Shown: positions 1 through 7,573 of the stretch, one piece after another
Layout: each line of letters begins with the position of its first letter
Numbering within the stretch: position 1 is the stretch's first letter
Assembly (NCBI GenBank): GCA_017640505.1
Contig: JAEPQO010000001.1
Span: 636,625 to 700,624 of the forward strand
Origin: Rhodospirillales bacterium
GTDB lineage: Bacteria; Pseudomonadota; Alphaproteobacteria; Rhodospirillales; Casp-alpha2
Length of the DNA stretch: 64,000 bases
Direction of reading: 5' to 3'
Notes under the pieces: generated by a model
Seen by the model: the letters and a program-made list of their open reading frames with translations, nothing else
Databases searched by the model: none
Told to the model about the DNA's origin: nothing
Made by a program: the position numbers and the translations under genes

Positions 1-204
1 CTGACGAGCATCGAGATCCTGCCGGTGAAATGCCCGCAATGCGGGGAGGCGCAGAACACCCTCGACGAGGGAACGGACCCGCTTTCGCGTGACGCCGCCG
101 TCGGCTGCATGGTCTGCAATTATGTTTTCAGTGCCGACGAATACCGGCGACTGCTGGCCGAGCGGCAACGAGAGTTCGAGGGGTTGCACATCGGCGATCT
201 GTAG
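1..204 (+). CDS. Zinc-ribbon protein, C-terminal part (5' end outside window)
   Basis: The frame is open from base 1 to the TAG at 202-204, giving 67 visible residues. It shows a CPQCG pair early and a CMVC pair about 25 residues later, a four-cysteine zinc-ribbon layout, followed by a charged helix-like tail (EYRRLLAERQREFEG). No ATG or GTG with a ribosome site lies before the first cysteine pair, so the start is probably upstream of the window. I do not recognise a named family. A role in binding metal, nucleic acid or protein is only inferred from the ribbon. It lies 63 bp before lepA and could be co-transcribed with it. Confidence 0.6.
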   Translation: MTSIEILPVKCPQCGEAQNTLDEGTDPLSRDAAVGCMVCNYVFSADEYRRLLAERQREFEGLHIGDL

Positions 205-267
205 GCTGCCGCCAATCGCTTCGATTGGGATGGTAAAGCCCGCGCCTTGGTGATACATAGCCGCGCC

Positions 268-2070
268 ATGACCGACACCGCACACATCCGCAACTTCGCG
301 ATTATCGCGCACATCGACCACGGGAAGTCGACGCTGGCCGACCGCCTGATCCAGGTGTGCGGCGGGTTGACCGAGCGCGAAATGAAGGAACAGGTCCTTG
401 ACAATATGGAGCTGGAGCGCGAGCGCGGCATTACCATCAAGGCGCAGACGGTCCGGCTCAAGTACAAGGCGAACGATGGTCAGGAGTATATCCTGAACCT
501 GATCGACACGCCGGGGCACGTCGACTTTTCGTACGAGGTCAGCCGGTCGCTCGCCGCGTGCGAGGGCGCGCTCCTGGTGGTCGATGCGACGCAGGGTGTC
601 GAGGCGCAGACACTGGCCAACGTCTATCTGGCGATCGAAAACGATCTCGAGATCATTCCCGTTCTCAACAAGGCAGACCTGCCGGCCGCCGAGCCGGAAC
701 GGGTCAAGGAACAGATCGAGGACGTGATCGGGCTTGATGCATCTGATGCGCTGCTGATTTCTGCCAAGACCGGTATGGGCGTGCCGGACGTCCTGGAGGC
801 CATCGTCACCAAGATGCCGCCGCCGAAGGGCGATCCCGCCGCGCCGCTGAAAGCGTTGCTAGTCGACAGCTGGTACGATGCCTATCTCGGTGTCATGACG
901 CTGGTGCGTGTCTACGAGGGAACGCTCAGGAAGGGCATGCGCCTGCGCCTGATGCAGGAAGAATCGGTGCACCAGGCCGATCAGGTCGGCGTCTTCACGC
1001 CGAAACCGACCAAGGTCGAATCCCTCGGACCCGGGGACGTCGGATACATGACCGCCGCCATCAAGACGGTCGCCGAAACGTCCGTGGGTGACACCATCAC
1101 CGAGGAAAAGCGCCAGACGGATGCGCCGTTGCCGGGCTTCAAACCGTCCATACCCGTGGTCTTCTGCGGCCTGTTCCCGACCGATGCGTCGGAATACGAA
1201 GACCTCCGCGATGCGCTCGCCAAACTGCACCTGAACGATGCCAGCTTCCATTACGAGGCGGAAAGCTCCGCGGCGCTCGGCTTTGGCTTCCGCTGCGGCT
1301 TCCTGGGGCTGCTGCACCTTGAGATTGTTCAGGAGCGGCTGGAGCGCGAATTCGATCTGGATTTGATCACCACAAGCCCGAGCGTCGTCTACAAGGTTTA
1401 CAAGACCGACGGCACCATGAAGGAACTGCATAACCCGGTCGACATGCCGGACCCGGTGCACATCGACTATATCGAGGAGCCGCTCATCAAGGCCTCGGTC
1501 ATGGTGCCGGACGAGTTCCTGGGGGCCGTGCTGTCGCTGTGTGAGGAACGGCGCGGCATCCAGATGGAGCTGACCTATGTCGGCAACCGGGCGATGGTCG
1601 TCTACAAGCTGCCGCTCAACGAGGTGGTGTTCGATTTCTACGACCGCCTCAAGTCGGTCTCGCGCGGTTACGCAAGCTTCGATTACGAGCTGATCGGTTA
1701 CGAGGAAAGCGATCTCGTGAAGGTCTCGATCCTCGTCAACCAGGAGCCGGTGGACGCACTGGCGTTCATCGCGCACCGCTCCCACGCCGAATCGCGAGGC
1801 CGCCAGGTGTGTGAAAAGCTGAAGGATCTGATCCCACGCCAGCTGTTCAAGATTGCCATCCAGGCCGCGATCGGCGGCAAGGTCATCGCGCGCGAAACCG
1901 TCAGCGCCATGCGCAAGGATGTGACGGCAAAGTGTTACGGTGGCGACATCACGCGGAAGAAAAAGCTCTTGGAAAAGCAGAAGAAGGGCAAGAAGCGGAT
2001 GCGCCAGATCGGGAACGTCGAAATCCCGCAGTCCGCGTTCCTCGCCGCGCTCAAGACCGGCAGCGACTAA
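268..2070 (+). CDS. lepA: Elongation factor 4 (LepA) GTPase
   Basis: A 600-residue translational GTPase. EF4 acts on the ribosome and is known to back-translocate or remodel stalled ribosomes and to help 30S assembly. The G-domain motifs are intact: AHIDHGKST (G1), DTPGHVDF (G3) and NKADL (G4). The EF-G-like domains follow, with the LepA-specific C-terminal domain ending in a lysine-rich stretch ([17 protein letters not shown]). Length is normal for the family. A TTG seven codons upstream (247) is in frame, but the ATG at 268 gives the usual MTDTAHIRN beginning and was chosen. Confidence 0.97.
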   Translation: MTDTAHIRNFAIIAHIDHGKSTLADRLIQVCGGLTEREMKEQVLDNMELERERGITIKAQTVRLKYKANDGQEYILNLIDTPGHVDFSYEVSRSLAACEGALLVVDATQGVEAQTLANVYLAIENDLEIIPVLNKADLPAAEPERVKEQIEDVIGLDASDALLISAKTGMGVPDVLEAIVTKMPPPKGDPAAPLKALLVDSWYDAYLGVMTLVRVYEGTLRKGMRLRLMQEESVHQADQVGVFTPKPTKVESLGPGDVGYMTAAIKTVAETSVGDTITEEKRQTDAPLPGFKPSIPVVFCGLFPTDASEYEDLRDALAKLHLNDASFHYEAESSAALGFGFRCGFLGLLHLEIVQERLEREFDLDLITTSPSVVYKVYKTDGTMKELHNPVDMPDPVHIDYIEEPLIKASVMVPDEFLGAVLSLCEERRGIQMELTYVGNRAMVVYKLPLNEVVFDFYDRLKSVSRGYASFDYELIGYEESDLVKVSILVNQEPVDALAFIAHRSHAESRGRQVCEKLKDLIPRQLFKIAIQAAIGGKVIARETVSAMRKDVTAKCYGGDITRKKKLLEKQKKGKKRMRQIGNVEIPQSAFLAALKTGSD

Positions 2071-2086
2071 GCGGCTTTCTCAGCAC

Positions 2087-2611
2087 TCACCTGTCCTGTG
2101 GTTTGACGAAATCCGGCACCGGGTCGGTTTCGGGATCGAAGTCGTCCTCGTCGATGTCGCGTTCGAACAGATCGATCAGTTCGTGCGTCGGCAGGCGGTC
2201 GTCATCGTTCGACGTATCGCCCTCGTCGCGGGCCCATTTTCGGGCCTCGCGGGCGAGATCGTCGTAGAGGAACAGCGATGCCTCATGCTCGCGCAGTTCT
2301 TCCTCGGCCATCGGACTTAAATCCCGGCTCGGACGGCAGGTCCAGGCGAGGATGACGCCAGGGACAGCCATCAGGAACCATGCCGGCGGCGTGAGCAGCC
2401 AGAGCATGATTGGATCCCAGAGCCACGGCAGCGCCGCATTGAGGCGAACCTCCGCCAGCAGATAAGAGCCAGGCCATAGCGCCTGCCACAGTTCGTGCGC
2501 CGACAGCACCCATCCGGTGCCGCCCGGCAGAGCACGCGCGATGGTCTCTGCGGCGGCCGAAGCAAAGGCGCCGAGCAGTAAAATCCAGCCGATGATAAAG
2601 GATGCTCTCAT
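2087..2611 (-). CDS. Small inner-membrane protein of unknown function
   Basis: 174 residues from the ATG at 2611; a TTG ten codons upstream (2641) is also in frame. A hydrophobic N-terminal segment (about residues 4-24) is followed by a second strongly hydrophobic stretch with proline and tryptophan (WLLTPPAWFLMAVPGVILAW). The C-terminal half is acidic and soluble (DDDRLPTHELIDLFERDIDEDDFDPETD). This suggests two membrane spans with a cytoplasmic acidic tail. It converges on lepA with 16 bp between the stops. I do not recognise the family and infer no function. Confidence 0.75.
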   Translation of the reverse strand: MRASFIIGWILLLGAFASAAAETIARALPGGTGWVLSAHELWQALWPGSYLLAEVRLNAALPWLWDPIMLWLLTPPAWFLMAVPGVILAWTCRPSRDLSPMAEEELREHEASLFLYDDLAREARKWARDEGDTSNDDDRLPTHELIDLFERDIDEDDFDPETDPVPDFVKPQDR

Positions 2612-2693
2612 CGCACCATCGTCGCTGAAATTGGTTAACAAGTATTAACTTACCCTATCAAATGCAGATATTGCAGGGGATGTTCAATCCCCC

Positions 2694-2722
2694 TTGCCCG
2701 AGGGGGCTTGCTCGGCTAGTTT
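2694..2722 (+). promoter_or_regulatory. Probable sigma-70 promoter of tRNA-Ser
   Basis: A -35-like TTGCCC at 2694-2699 and a -10-like TAGTTT at 2717-2722 are separated by 17 bp. Transcription would start near 2729, about 18 nt before the mature tRNA 5' end. The call rests on spacing and position only. Confidence 0.5.
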
Positions 2723-2746
2723 CCCGCCCGACCGATGAGGTCCCGA

Positions 2747-2836
2747 GGAGGGGTGGCCGAGTGGCTGAAGGCGCACGCTTGGAAAGCGTGTATGCGGGAA
2801 ACCGTATCGAGGGTTCGAATCCCTCTCCCTCCGCCA
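2747..2836 (+). tRNA. tRNA-Ser (anticodon GGA)
   Basis: A 90-nt class II tRNA. The acceptor stem GGAGGGG pairs with TCCCTCC (one G-U), with discriminator G and an encoded CCA at 2834-2836. The anticodon stem CACGC/GCGTG closes a seven-base loop with GGA at 2781-2783, reading UCC and UCU serine codons. The long variable arm and the GGTTCGAAT T-loop are typical of tRNA-Ser. Confidence 0.97.
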
Positions 2837-2854
2837 TTAACCCCGTTGTTACCA

Positions 2855-2879
2855 AAGAGCGCCCGGCGGGCGCTTTTTT
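2855..2879 (+). terminator. Rho-independent terminator after tRNA-Ser
   Basis: A seven-pair GC-rich stem AGCGCCC/GGGCGCT (2858-2864 with 2868-2874) has a three-base loop and flows into a T run. Flanking A and T bases extend the stem. It lies 22 nt beyond the tRNA CCA and ends that transcript before the next gene. Confidence 0.85.
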
Positions 2880-2942
2880 GGTTTTTGCCGCCCGCGATCA
2901 TCGTGCAAACTGAATGCTCAGTTCGGTTGCAGAGGGTATTCC

Positions 2943-3275
2943 TTGGAAAAGCGATTTTTCACCGCCGGCGAGATTATCTTTGCGGAAGATGACGCTTCCG
3001 GCGTCGCCTATATCATCAAGAGCGGCCGGGTCTCGCTGACGAAAAGAATGTCCAACGGCGGTAGTAAGCAGGTCGCGGCCATCGAGGCCGGCAGTATCAT
3101 CGGGGAAATGTCGCTGATCATGGGTCAGCCGCACTCTGTGACCGCGACGGCGACGGATGACGGTGAAGCGCTGATCCTCACAAAGGCGGAATACAGGTCG
3201 CGTCTTGCGAAATCTGACAAGGTTCTTGCGATGATATTGAAATCCATATCGGATCGCTTGCGCAGTACTTACTGA
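2943..3275 (+). CDS. Single-domain cyclic-nucleotide-binding-fold protein
   Basis: 110 residues forming one cNMP-binding beta-roll with no attached helix-turn-helix, kinase or channel. The start is TTG at 2943, supported by AGAGGG six bases upstream. The phosphate-binding-cassette region reads [17 protein letters not shown]. The glycine-glutamate pair is present, but the arginine that normally holds the cyclic phosphate is a histidine. Nucleotide binding is therefore uncertain, and the domain may have a structural or interaction role. It lies between the tRNA-Ser terminator and the sulfur transporter gene, with no obvious operon partner. Confidence 0.8.
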   Translation: MEKRFFTAGEIIFAEDDASGVAYIIKSGRVSLTKRMSNGGSKQVAAIEAGSIIGEMSLIMGQPHSVTATATDDGEALILTKAEYRSRLAKSDKVLAMILKSISDRLRSTY

Positions 3276-3292
3276 ACCCGTCGACCCAATTT

Positions 3293-3333
3293 ATTATATT
3301 CGTTATTTATATATTGTTTTAATCGAATATAAT
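3293..3333. promoter_or_regulatory. AT-rich inverted repeat upstream of the sulfur transporter
   Basis: Perfect 10-bp arms, ATTATATTCG at 3293-3302 and CGAATATAAT at 3324-3333, flank a 21-base spacer that is almost all A and T. The surroundings are GC-rich, so the block stands out. It ends 65 bp before the start of the YeeE/YedE gene and is a likely promoter with an operator. Thiol-sensing ArsR-type repressors of sulfur genes (SqrR/BigR) use AT-rich palindromes containing ATTC and GAAT, but the spacing here differs from the ATTC-N8-GAAT site I know. The regulator is not identified. Confidence 0.5.
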
Positions 3334-3398
3334 CGGACTGTGTCCGTTGCCCTCTCGGTGGACCGCCGCCGAAACGAGACACGACAGGGCAGTGTCCG

Positions 3399-4475
3399 AT
3401 GGAATCCTGGCTCGCTACTGATTTGATTTCCGATCCGGCCAAAGCCGCCATCGGCGGTTTGGGAATAGGTCTGCTGTTTGGCATCTTCGCGCAGTCCAGC
3501 CGGTTTTGCCTGCGGAGCGCGTGCATCGAATTCTGGGGCGGCCGGCTTGGACAGCATGTTGCGGTCTGGCTGTTCGTTTTCGGATCCGCGTTGCTGATGG
3601 TCCAGATCATGATGTCCGAGCATGTGCTGGTCTCTTCCGAGGTGCGGCAGCTCGCTACGTCGGGGACGTTATCGGGCGCGGCCATTGGCGGCCTGCTGTT
3701 CGGGGCCGGCATGATCCTGGCGCGCGGGTGTGCAAGCCGTCTGCTGGTCTTGTCCGCAACCGGAAATCTGCGTGCTCTGATGGCGGGGCTCGTCGTGACG
3801 GTCGCTGCTCAGGCGTCATTGAGCGGGGTCTTGTCACCGCTGCGGAATTGGCTGTCGAGTTTGTGGATCGTGGACGCCAACCTCCGCAACTTAATGAACT
3901 TCGTGCCGAACGGTTCCGGCATCTTGCTCGGAGGGCTGATCGTCGCACTGGCGGCGATTATCGCGTTCCGTGCCGGTATCGGCTGGCGTCGCGGCATGCT
4001 GGCGGCCGGCGTCGGCGCATCGGTGGCCACCGGGTGGTGGTATACGGCGGCGCTCTCGCACGTATCGTTTACGCCGATTACCCCCAGCAGCGTCACCTTC
4101 ACCGGGCCCTCGGCCGACACTCTCATGGCGTTGATCACGTCACCGTCGATCCCGCTGCATTTCGGAATCGGCCTCGTGCCCGGGGTGTTCGCGGGATCGT
4201 TCCTGTCTTCCGTGTTGCGCCGGGAATTTAAGGTTCAGGTGTTTGACGCCGACACCGGTACGCTGCGCTATATCGTCGGCGCGTCACTGATGGGTTTCGG
4301 CGGCATGCTGGCGGGCGGATGTGCGGTCGGCGCGGGCGTTACCGGCGGATCCGTTCTGTCGATGACAGCGTGGCTTGCGCTGTTGTGCATGTGGATCGGT
4401 GCCGGTGTCATGGAATGGATGCTGCGCGCCCGTGACGCAGAAGGCGGTTTATCGGCCCACGCCCTTAGCCGTTAA
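3399..4475 (+). CDS. YeeE/YedE family sulfur (thiosulfate-type) transporter
   Basis: A 358-residue polytopic membrane protein with about nine to ten hydrophobic segments and two related halves. The YeeE/YedE (TsuA) family imports thiosulfate or related sulfur species using conserved cysteines along the pore. Here Cys37 and Cys42 (SSRFCLRSAC), Cys111 (ARGCASRLL) and Cys308 (AGGCAVGAG) are candidates. The repeated glycine-rich GCA motifs match the family. No TusA-like partner gene is adjacent. Its 3' end overlaps the convergent aminotransferase gene by 11 bp. The AT-rich inverted repeat at 3293-3333 probably controls it. Confidence 0.87.
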   Translation: MESWLATDLISDPAKAAIGGLGIGLLFGIFAQSSRFCLRSACIEFWGGRLGQHVAVWLFVFGSALLMVQIMMSEHVLVSSEVRQLATSGTLSGAAIGGLLFGAGMILARGCASRLLVLSATGNLRALMAGLVVTVAAQASLSGVLSPLRNWLSSLWIVDANLRNLMNFVPNGSGILLGGLIVALAAIIAFRAGIGWRRGMLAAGVGASVATGWWYTAALSHVSFTPITPSSVTFTGPSADTLMALITSPSIPLHFGIGLVPGVFAGSFLSSVLRREFKVQVFDADTGTLRYIVGASLMGFGGMLAGGCAVGAGVTGGSVLSMTAWLALLCMWIGAGVMEWMLRARDAEGGLSAHALSR

Positions 4476-5733
4476 GCGCCCTGGCCGCGTCGGCGATGGC
4501 ATCCACCGTTTGCGCCAGGTCATCATCCGTCAGCGCCAATGAAATGTAGGTTTTGTGAGCCGATTTCAGAATGCCGCGGTCGCGCAGCACCTTGTTGAAT
4601 TTTGCAACCTTGTCGTGGTCGCTGTTCAGCACGTCCCGGTAATTCGTTACGGGCTTGTCGGTATAAACCACGTCGAACATCGGCGGTGTGCCGGAAACCA
4701 CATGCGCGTGCCCGGCGGCCGAGAGGTGCTCGCCAATCGCGCTCATGATTGTCTCGCCGTTGGTGAACAACTTCTTGTACTGCCCGTCGCGCCGCAGGAT
4801 CTCCATCGTCTTCAGCCCGGCGGCAGCAGCGAGCGGGTTGCCGCTGAGCGTTCCGATCTGCATCAGAAAGCCGTCCGCGCCGGCCTTGTCCTTGTCGAAA
4901 TGCTTCATGACGTCGGCTTTGCCGGCGATTGCGGCAAGCGGAAATCCTCCGCCGATAATCTTGCCCAGTGTGCAGACGTCGGGCACGACGCCGTAATATT
5001 CCTGCGCACCGCCATAGGCGAGACGGAACCCGGTAACGACTTCGTCGAAGATCAGTACGATACCCTTTTCCGTACAGAGGTCCCGCAGTGCCTGCAGAAA
5101 CCCGGGTGCCGGCGGGATGATCCGCTGCAGCGGCTCGACGATGATGGCGGCGACGTCGCCTGCGTGTTCGTCGGCCAAAGACCGGGCAAAGTCGGCATCG
5201 TTGTAGGGGGCGATCAACATCTGGTCGGCGACGGCCCTCGGGATCCCGGCTGAATCCGGGACGGCGGCCGGGAAGTTGCCGGGCCGATCCGGTGCCAGGC
5301 TCATCTGTGCCTCTGAGGACATACCGTGGTAGCCGCCTTCGAACTTGATGATCTTGTCACGGCCCGTGAAAGCGCGTGCCAGCCGCATGGCGTACATGTC
5401 GGCTTCCGACCCGGTGGAAACGTAGCGGACCTGTTCGGCGCAGGCGACGGCACGGCAAATTTCTTCTGCCAGTTCTATGCCGAGCGGATTGTTGGCGAAA
5501 AACGTCATACCCTTACCGAGCTGGGTTTGCACCGCATCGAGGACCTCGGGGTGCCCGTGACCAAGGATCATCGGGCCCGACCCGATCAGGTAATCGATGT
5601 ACTCGTTGCCGTCCGGATCCCAAACATGCGCGGCTTCGCCGCGTTCAATGAAGAAATCGGCATCGAAGTTGCCGAACCCGCCGGCCGGCATAACCTTGTT
5701 TGCGCGCGTTACGATATCGTCATTGGTCGTCAT
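4465..5733 (-). CDS. Class-III PLP aminotransferase (glutamate-1-semialdehyde aminomutase-like)
   Basis: 422 residues from the ATG at 5733, which has AAGGAG about nine bases upstream; a longer in-frame extension was rejected. The fold-type I PLP features are present: GSEADMYAMRLAR (phosphate binding), FDEVVTGFR (aspartate near the ring nitrogen) and Lys258 in CTLGKIIGGG as the Schiff-base lysine. The sequence resembles the glutamate-1-semialdehyde 2,1-aminomutase branch, but many members of this branch are transaminases of other substrates, so hemL is not assigned. It is the last gene of a probable LysR-PAS-aminotransferase transcript. Confidence 0.88.
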   Translation of the reverse strand: MTTNDDIVTRANKVMPAGGFGNFDADFFIERGEAAHVWDPDGNEYIDYLIGSGPMILGHGHPEVLDAVQTQLGKGMTFFANNPLGIELAEEICRAVACAEQVRYVSTGSEADMYAMRLARAFTGRDKIIKFEGGYHGMSSEAQMSLAPDRPGNFPAAVPDSAGIPRAVADQMLIAPYNDADFARSLADEHAGDVAAIIVEPLQRIIPPAPGFLQALRDLCTEKGIVLIFDEVVTGFRLAYGGAQEYYGVVPDVCTLGKIIGGGFPLAAIAGKADVMKHFDKDKAGADGFLMQIGTLSGNPLAAAAGLKTMEILRRDGQYKKLFTNGETIMSAIGEHLSAAGHAHVVSGTPPMFDVVYTDKPVTNYRDVLNSDHDKVAKFNKVLRDRGILKSAHKTYISLALTDDDLAQTVDAIADAARALNG

Positions 5734-5816
5734 TTTGCGGGCTCCTTGAAACGGGGACGGATCGTCATCATTCCGCTCCATGTAACCGTCCCGGCGACGC
5801 CAGGGCAACCCGTGCG

Positions 5817-6341
5817 CTATTCGTCATCGTTGCCGAGGGCCTCGATGAGCTTCTGTGCGTCGTGATAGTCCATCAGAAATTCAACCAGCGAAACGACCTG
5901 AGCGACATTCCCGTCCTCGTCGGTAAGGGGAAAACGAATGAAGCGCTGGAACCCCTGGCGCGGCTTGATGTCGCCGCGGGCGAATTCCGAGAGCATCGCC
6001 AGCGGACGCCGGGCCAGCATGACGTCGAGGTATGCCTTGCGTACGGGTTCGCGAATTTCCAGTGGCATCAGGTCGTCGGTCGACATGCCCGTGCCGTCAT
6101 AGCCGAGATATGCTCGAAAACCGCTGCCCCAAAATCTGTATCGAAAAGCCCGGCCGGCATCGAGAACATCCACAACGTGCGTTGTGGGAAGAATCTGACC
6201 GGGGATCTGCATCAAATCGAAGCTGGACTTGAGAGGCATCCTCGTGGCCGCGTAAACCGGAAGGCTGCGCCAGTAGGCAAGCCCGGCGCGCTGAACATCG
6301 GACAGTTCGGTTTCGGCAATTTCCCATTGCCTGTAACTCAT
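5817..6341 (-). CDS. PAS-domain protein (PAS_5 type)
   Basis: 174 residues, probably one PAS domain of the alphaproteobacterial PAS_5 type. Typical features are an N-terminal LAYWRSLPVYAATRMPLKSSFDL region, a core RFWGSGFRAYLGYDGTGMSTDDLMP and a final beta-sheet region (FIRFPLTDEDGNVAQVVSLVEF). No kinase, GGDEF or DNA-binding domain is attached, so it is a stand-alone sensor or adaptor module. It lies 33 bp downstream of the LysR gene on the same strand and 83 bp before the aminotransferase. Ligand and partner are unknown. Confidence 0.8.
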   Translation of the reverse strand: MSYRQWEIAETELSDVQRAGLAYWRSLPVYAATRMPLKSSFDLMQIPGQILPTTHVVDVLDAGRAFRYRFWGSGFRAYLGYDGTGMSTDDLMPLEIREPVRKAYLDVMLARRPLAMLSEFARGDIKPRQGFQRFIRFPLTDEDGNVAQVVSLVEFLMDYHDAQKLIEALGNDDE

Positions 6342-6374
6342 CGGACACCTGGATGTCTTTATCGTTGCGCCAGT

Positions 6375-7250
6375 TTAGTCAGCTTCCGTTAGGGAGAGCA
6401 ATTCCTGATAGAGGATGGCGGCGAGATCTGATCTCTGGTTGTTGGTGCGTTCGACCAGTACGACGCTGCGGCTCACGGGCGGTGTGCCGAAGGGAACGGA
6501 CCTGAGGCGCTTGGCGGCATCGTGCCGGAGCCGCCCAACGGGCACGACACCGACGCCCAGTCCGGCACCGACCAGCCCGACGATGGACTCGGAACTATCC
6601 AGTTCCATGGCCTCGGTAACTTCGACGCCGGAACGCCGAAGAGTCACGTCGATCAGTGTGCCGACGCCGGAATCACGGTTGAGCCGGAGAAAGGGCCGCG
6701 CCCTTAGAATGTTTTTCCAGCCCCGCTCGGGCATCGAACGCGGCGCGACGACAACCAGTGGTTCGGTCGTAATCGGCAACGTTTTCATATCCGGGACGGG
6801 GATCAGCGGTTCCGTGACCAATGCGGCATCAAGTTCCCGGCGGCGGACCCGGCTGATCAGGTCTTCTGTCAGGCCCTCTTCGATGCGGATCTGAAGGCGC
6901 GGATACTTCGTTCTGAGTGAACCAAGGGCTTTGGGAACGAGCGATGACGTTATGCCGCTCGCCGAACCGATAATCAGCGTCCCTGCGATCTCGTCCGGCG
7001 AACGGGCGCTGTCCGCCAACGCGTTGAAACTAGCGAGGACGTCCCGGGCCTGTTCAACGATATGCGTCCCATGGGCGTTCAGCCTCGGCGGACGTGTACT
7101 GCGATCGAACAGCGAGACCTGAAGTTCCTCTTCAAGGTTGCGCATCTGTTGCGAGACGGCTGCGGGCGTGAGGAAAAGAGATTCCGCGGCATCGGCGAAG
7201 CTCTCATGATCATGAATGGCAACCAGGGTTTTCAAGTGTTGGATATTCAT
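6375..7250 (-). CDS. LysR-family transcriptional regulator
   Basis: 291 residues. The N-terminal winged helix-turn-helix is clear (MNIQHLKTLVAIHDHESFADAAESLFLTPAAVSQQ, shown here only by its ends: MNIQHLKTL and TPAAVSQQMRNLEEEL). A linker helix and a periplasmic-binding-protein-like effector domain follow (about residues 90-290; GTLIIGSASG at its start). LysR proteins act as tetramers, usually bind T-N11-A palindromes near their own promoter and respond to a small metabolite. Such a palindrome is present just upstream at 7271-7290. It is transcribed away from the mini-gene at 7373 and towards the PAS and aminotransferase genes, so either side may be its target. Confidence 0.93.
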   Translation of the reverse strand: MNIQHLKTLVAIHDHESFADAAESLFLTPAAVSQQMRNLEEELQVSLFDRSTRPPRLNAHGTHIVEQARDVLASFNALADSARSPDEIAGTLIIGSASGITSSLVPKALGSLRTKYPRLQIRIEEGLTEDLISRVRRRELDAALVTEPLIPVPDMKTLPITTEPLVVVAPRSMPERGWKNILRARPFLRLNRDSGVGTLIDVTLRRSGVEVTEAMELDSSESIVGLVGAGLGVGVVPVGRLRHDAAKRLRSVPFGTPPVSRSVVLVERTNNQRSDLAAILYQELLSLTEAD

Positions 7251-7270
7251 GCCCTTAAGTTAAGCAAAAC

Positions 7271-7290
7271 TATATTTAATGACAAATATA
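7271..7290. promoter_or_regulatory. Candidate LysR operator
   Basis: A perfect seven-base inverted repeat, TATATTT at 7271-7277 and AAATATA at 7284-7290, has a six-base spacer and contains a T-N11-A core. It lies 20 bp upstream of the LysR start and just before the -35 box of the mini-gene promoter, the usual place for a LysR-type autoregulatory and divergent-activation site. Confidence 0.55.
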
Positions 7291-7296
7291 TATCGT

Positions 7297-7325
7297 TTGA
7301 TTGAATTTATCGCCGGGCATAGTGT
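7297..7325 (+). promoter_or_regulatory. Sigma-70-like promoter of the 27-codon mini-gene
   Basis: TTGATT at 7297-7302 and TAGTGT at 7320-7325 are 17 bp apart. A transcript would start near 7332, 27 nt before the Shine-Dalgarno sequence of the mini-gene. It directly abuts the candidate LysR operator. Confidence 0.5.
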
Positions 7326-7372
7326 TCCTATCACCGCAATCGATGCGGCTGAACAACCAAGGAGTTAGAGAT

Positions 7373-7456
7373 ATGGACCGCGTATTCGACGGCGTCATGA
7401 TTGCCACCATGCTGGGTGTCGCATTTATCGCCAACTACTCGTACCTGATGTCCTGA
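7373..7456 (+). CDS. 27-residue putative membrane peptide
   Basis: ATG at 7373 to TGA at 7454-7456. The AAGGAG at 7359-7364 stands eight bases before the start, a near-ideal ribosome site. The peptide begins MDRVFDGVM and ends ANYSYLMS. The middle (about residues 8-21) is hydrophobic enough for one short membrane span. It sits alone between a promoter-like sequence (7297-7325) and a strong terminator (7478-7515), so it looks like a complete small transcription unit facing away from a LysR gene. I do not recognise it. It could be a regulatory membrane microprotein or a leader peptide for the solute-binding gene downstream. Confidence 0.55.
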   Translation: MDRVFDGVMIATMLGVAFIANYSYLMS

Positions 7457-7477
7457 ACCATGGCAGACATCGCAACG

Positions 7478-7515
7478 AACGCCTCCGGCATCTGAAACGC
7501 CGGGGGCGTTTTTGA
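7478..7515 (+). terminator. Rho-independent terminator after the mini-gene
   Basis: The arms 7478-7489 (AACGCCTCCGGC) and 7499-7510 (GCCGGGGGCGTT) pair over 12 positions, with one mismatch-type position in the middle. A nine-base loop closes the hairpin and five T follow. It begins 21 bp after the mini-gene stop. Confidence 0.8.
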
Positions 7516-7573
7516 TTCGGGGTCCGGGTTTTCGGTTCCCCAACAGCAGGGAGCTGACGTATCATGCGGCGAC

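Noticed and set aside
2634-2648. CtrA-like TTAA pair upstream of the small membrane-protein gene
   Set aside because: The two TTAA half-sites are six bases apart instead of seven, and the match could be chance in an AT-rich patch.
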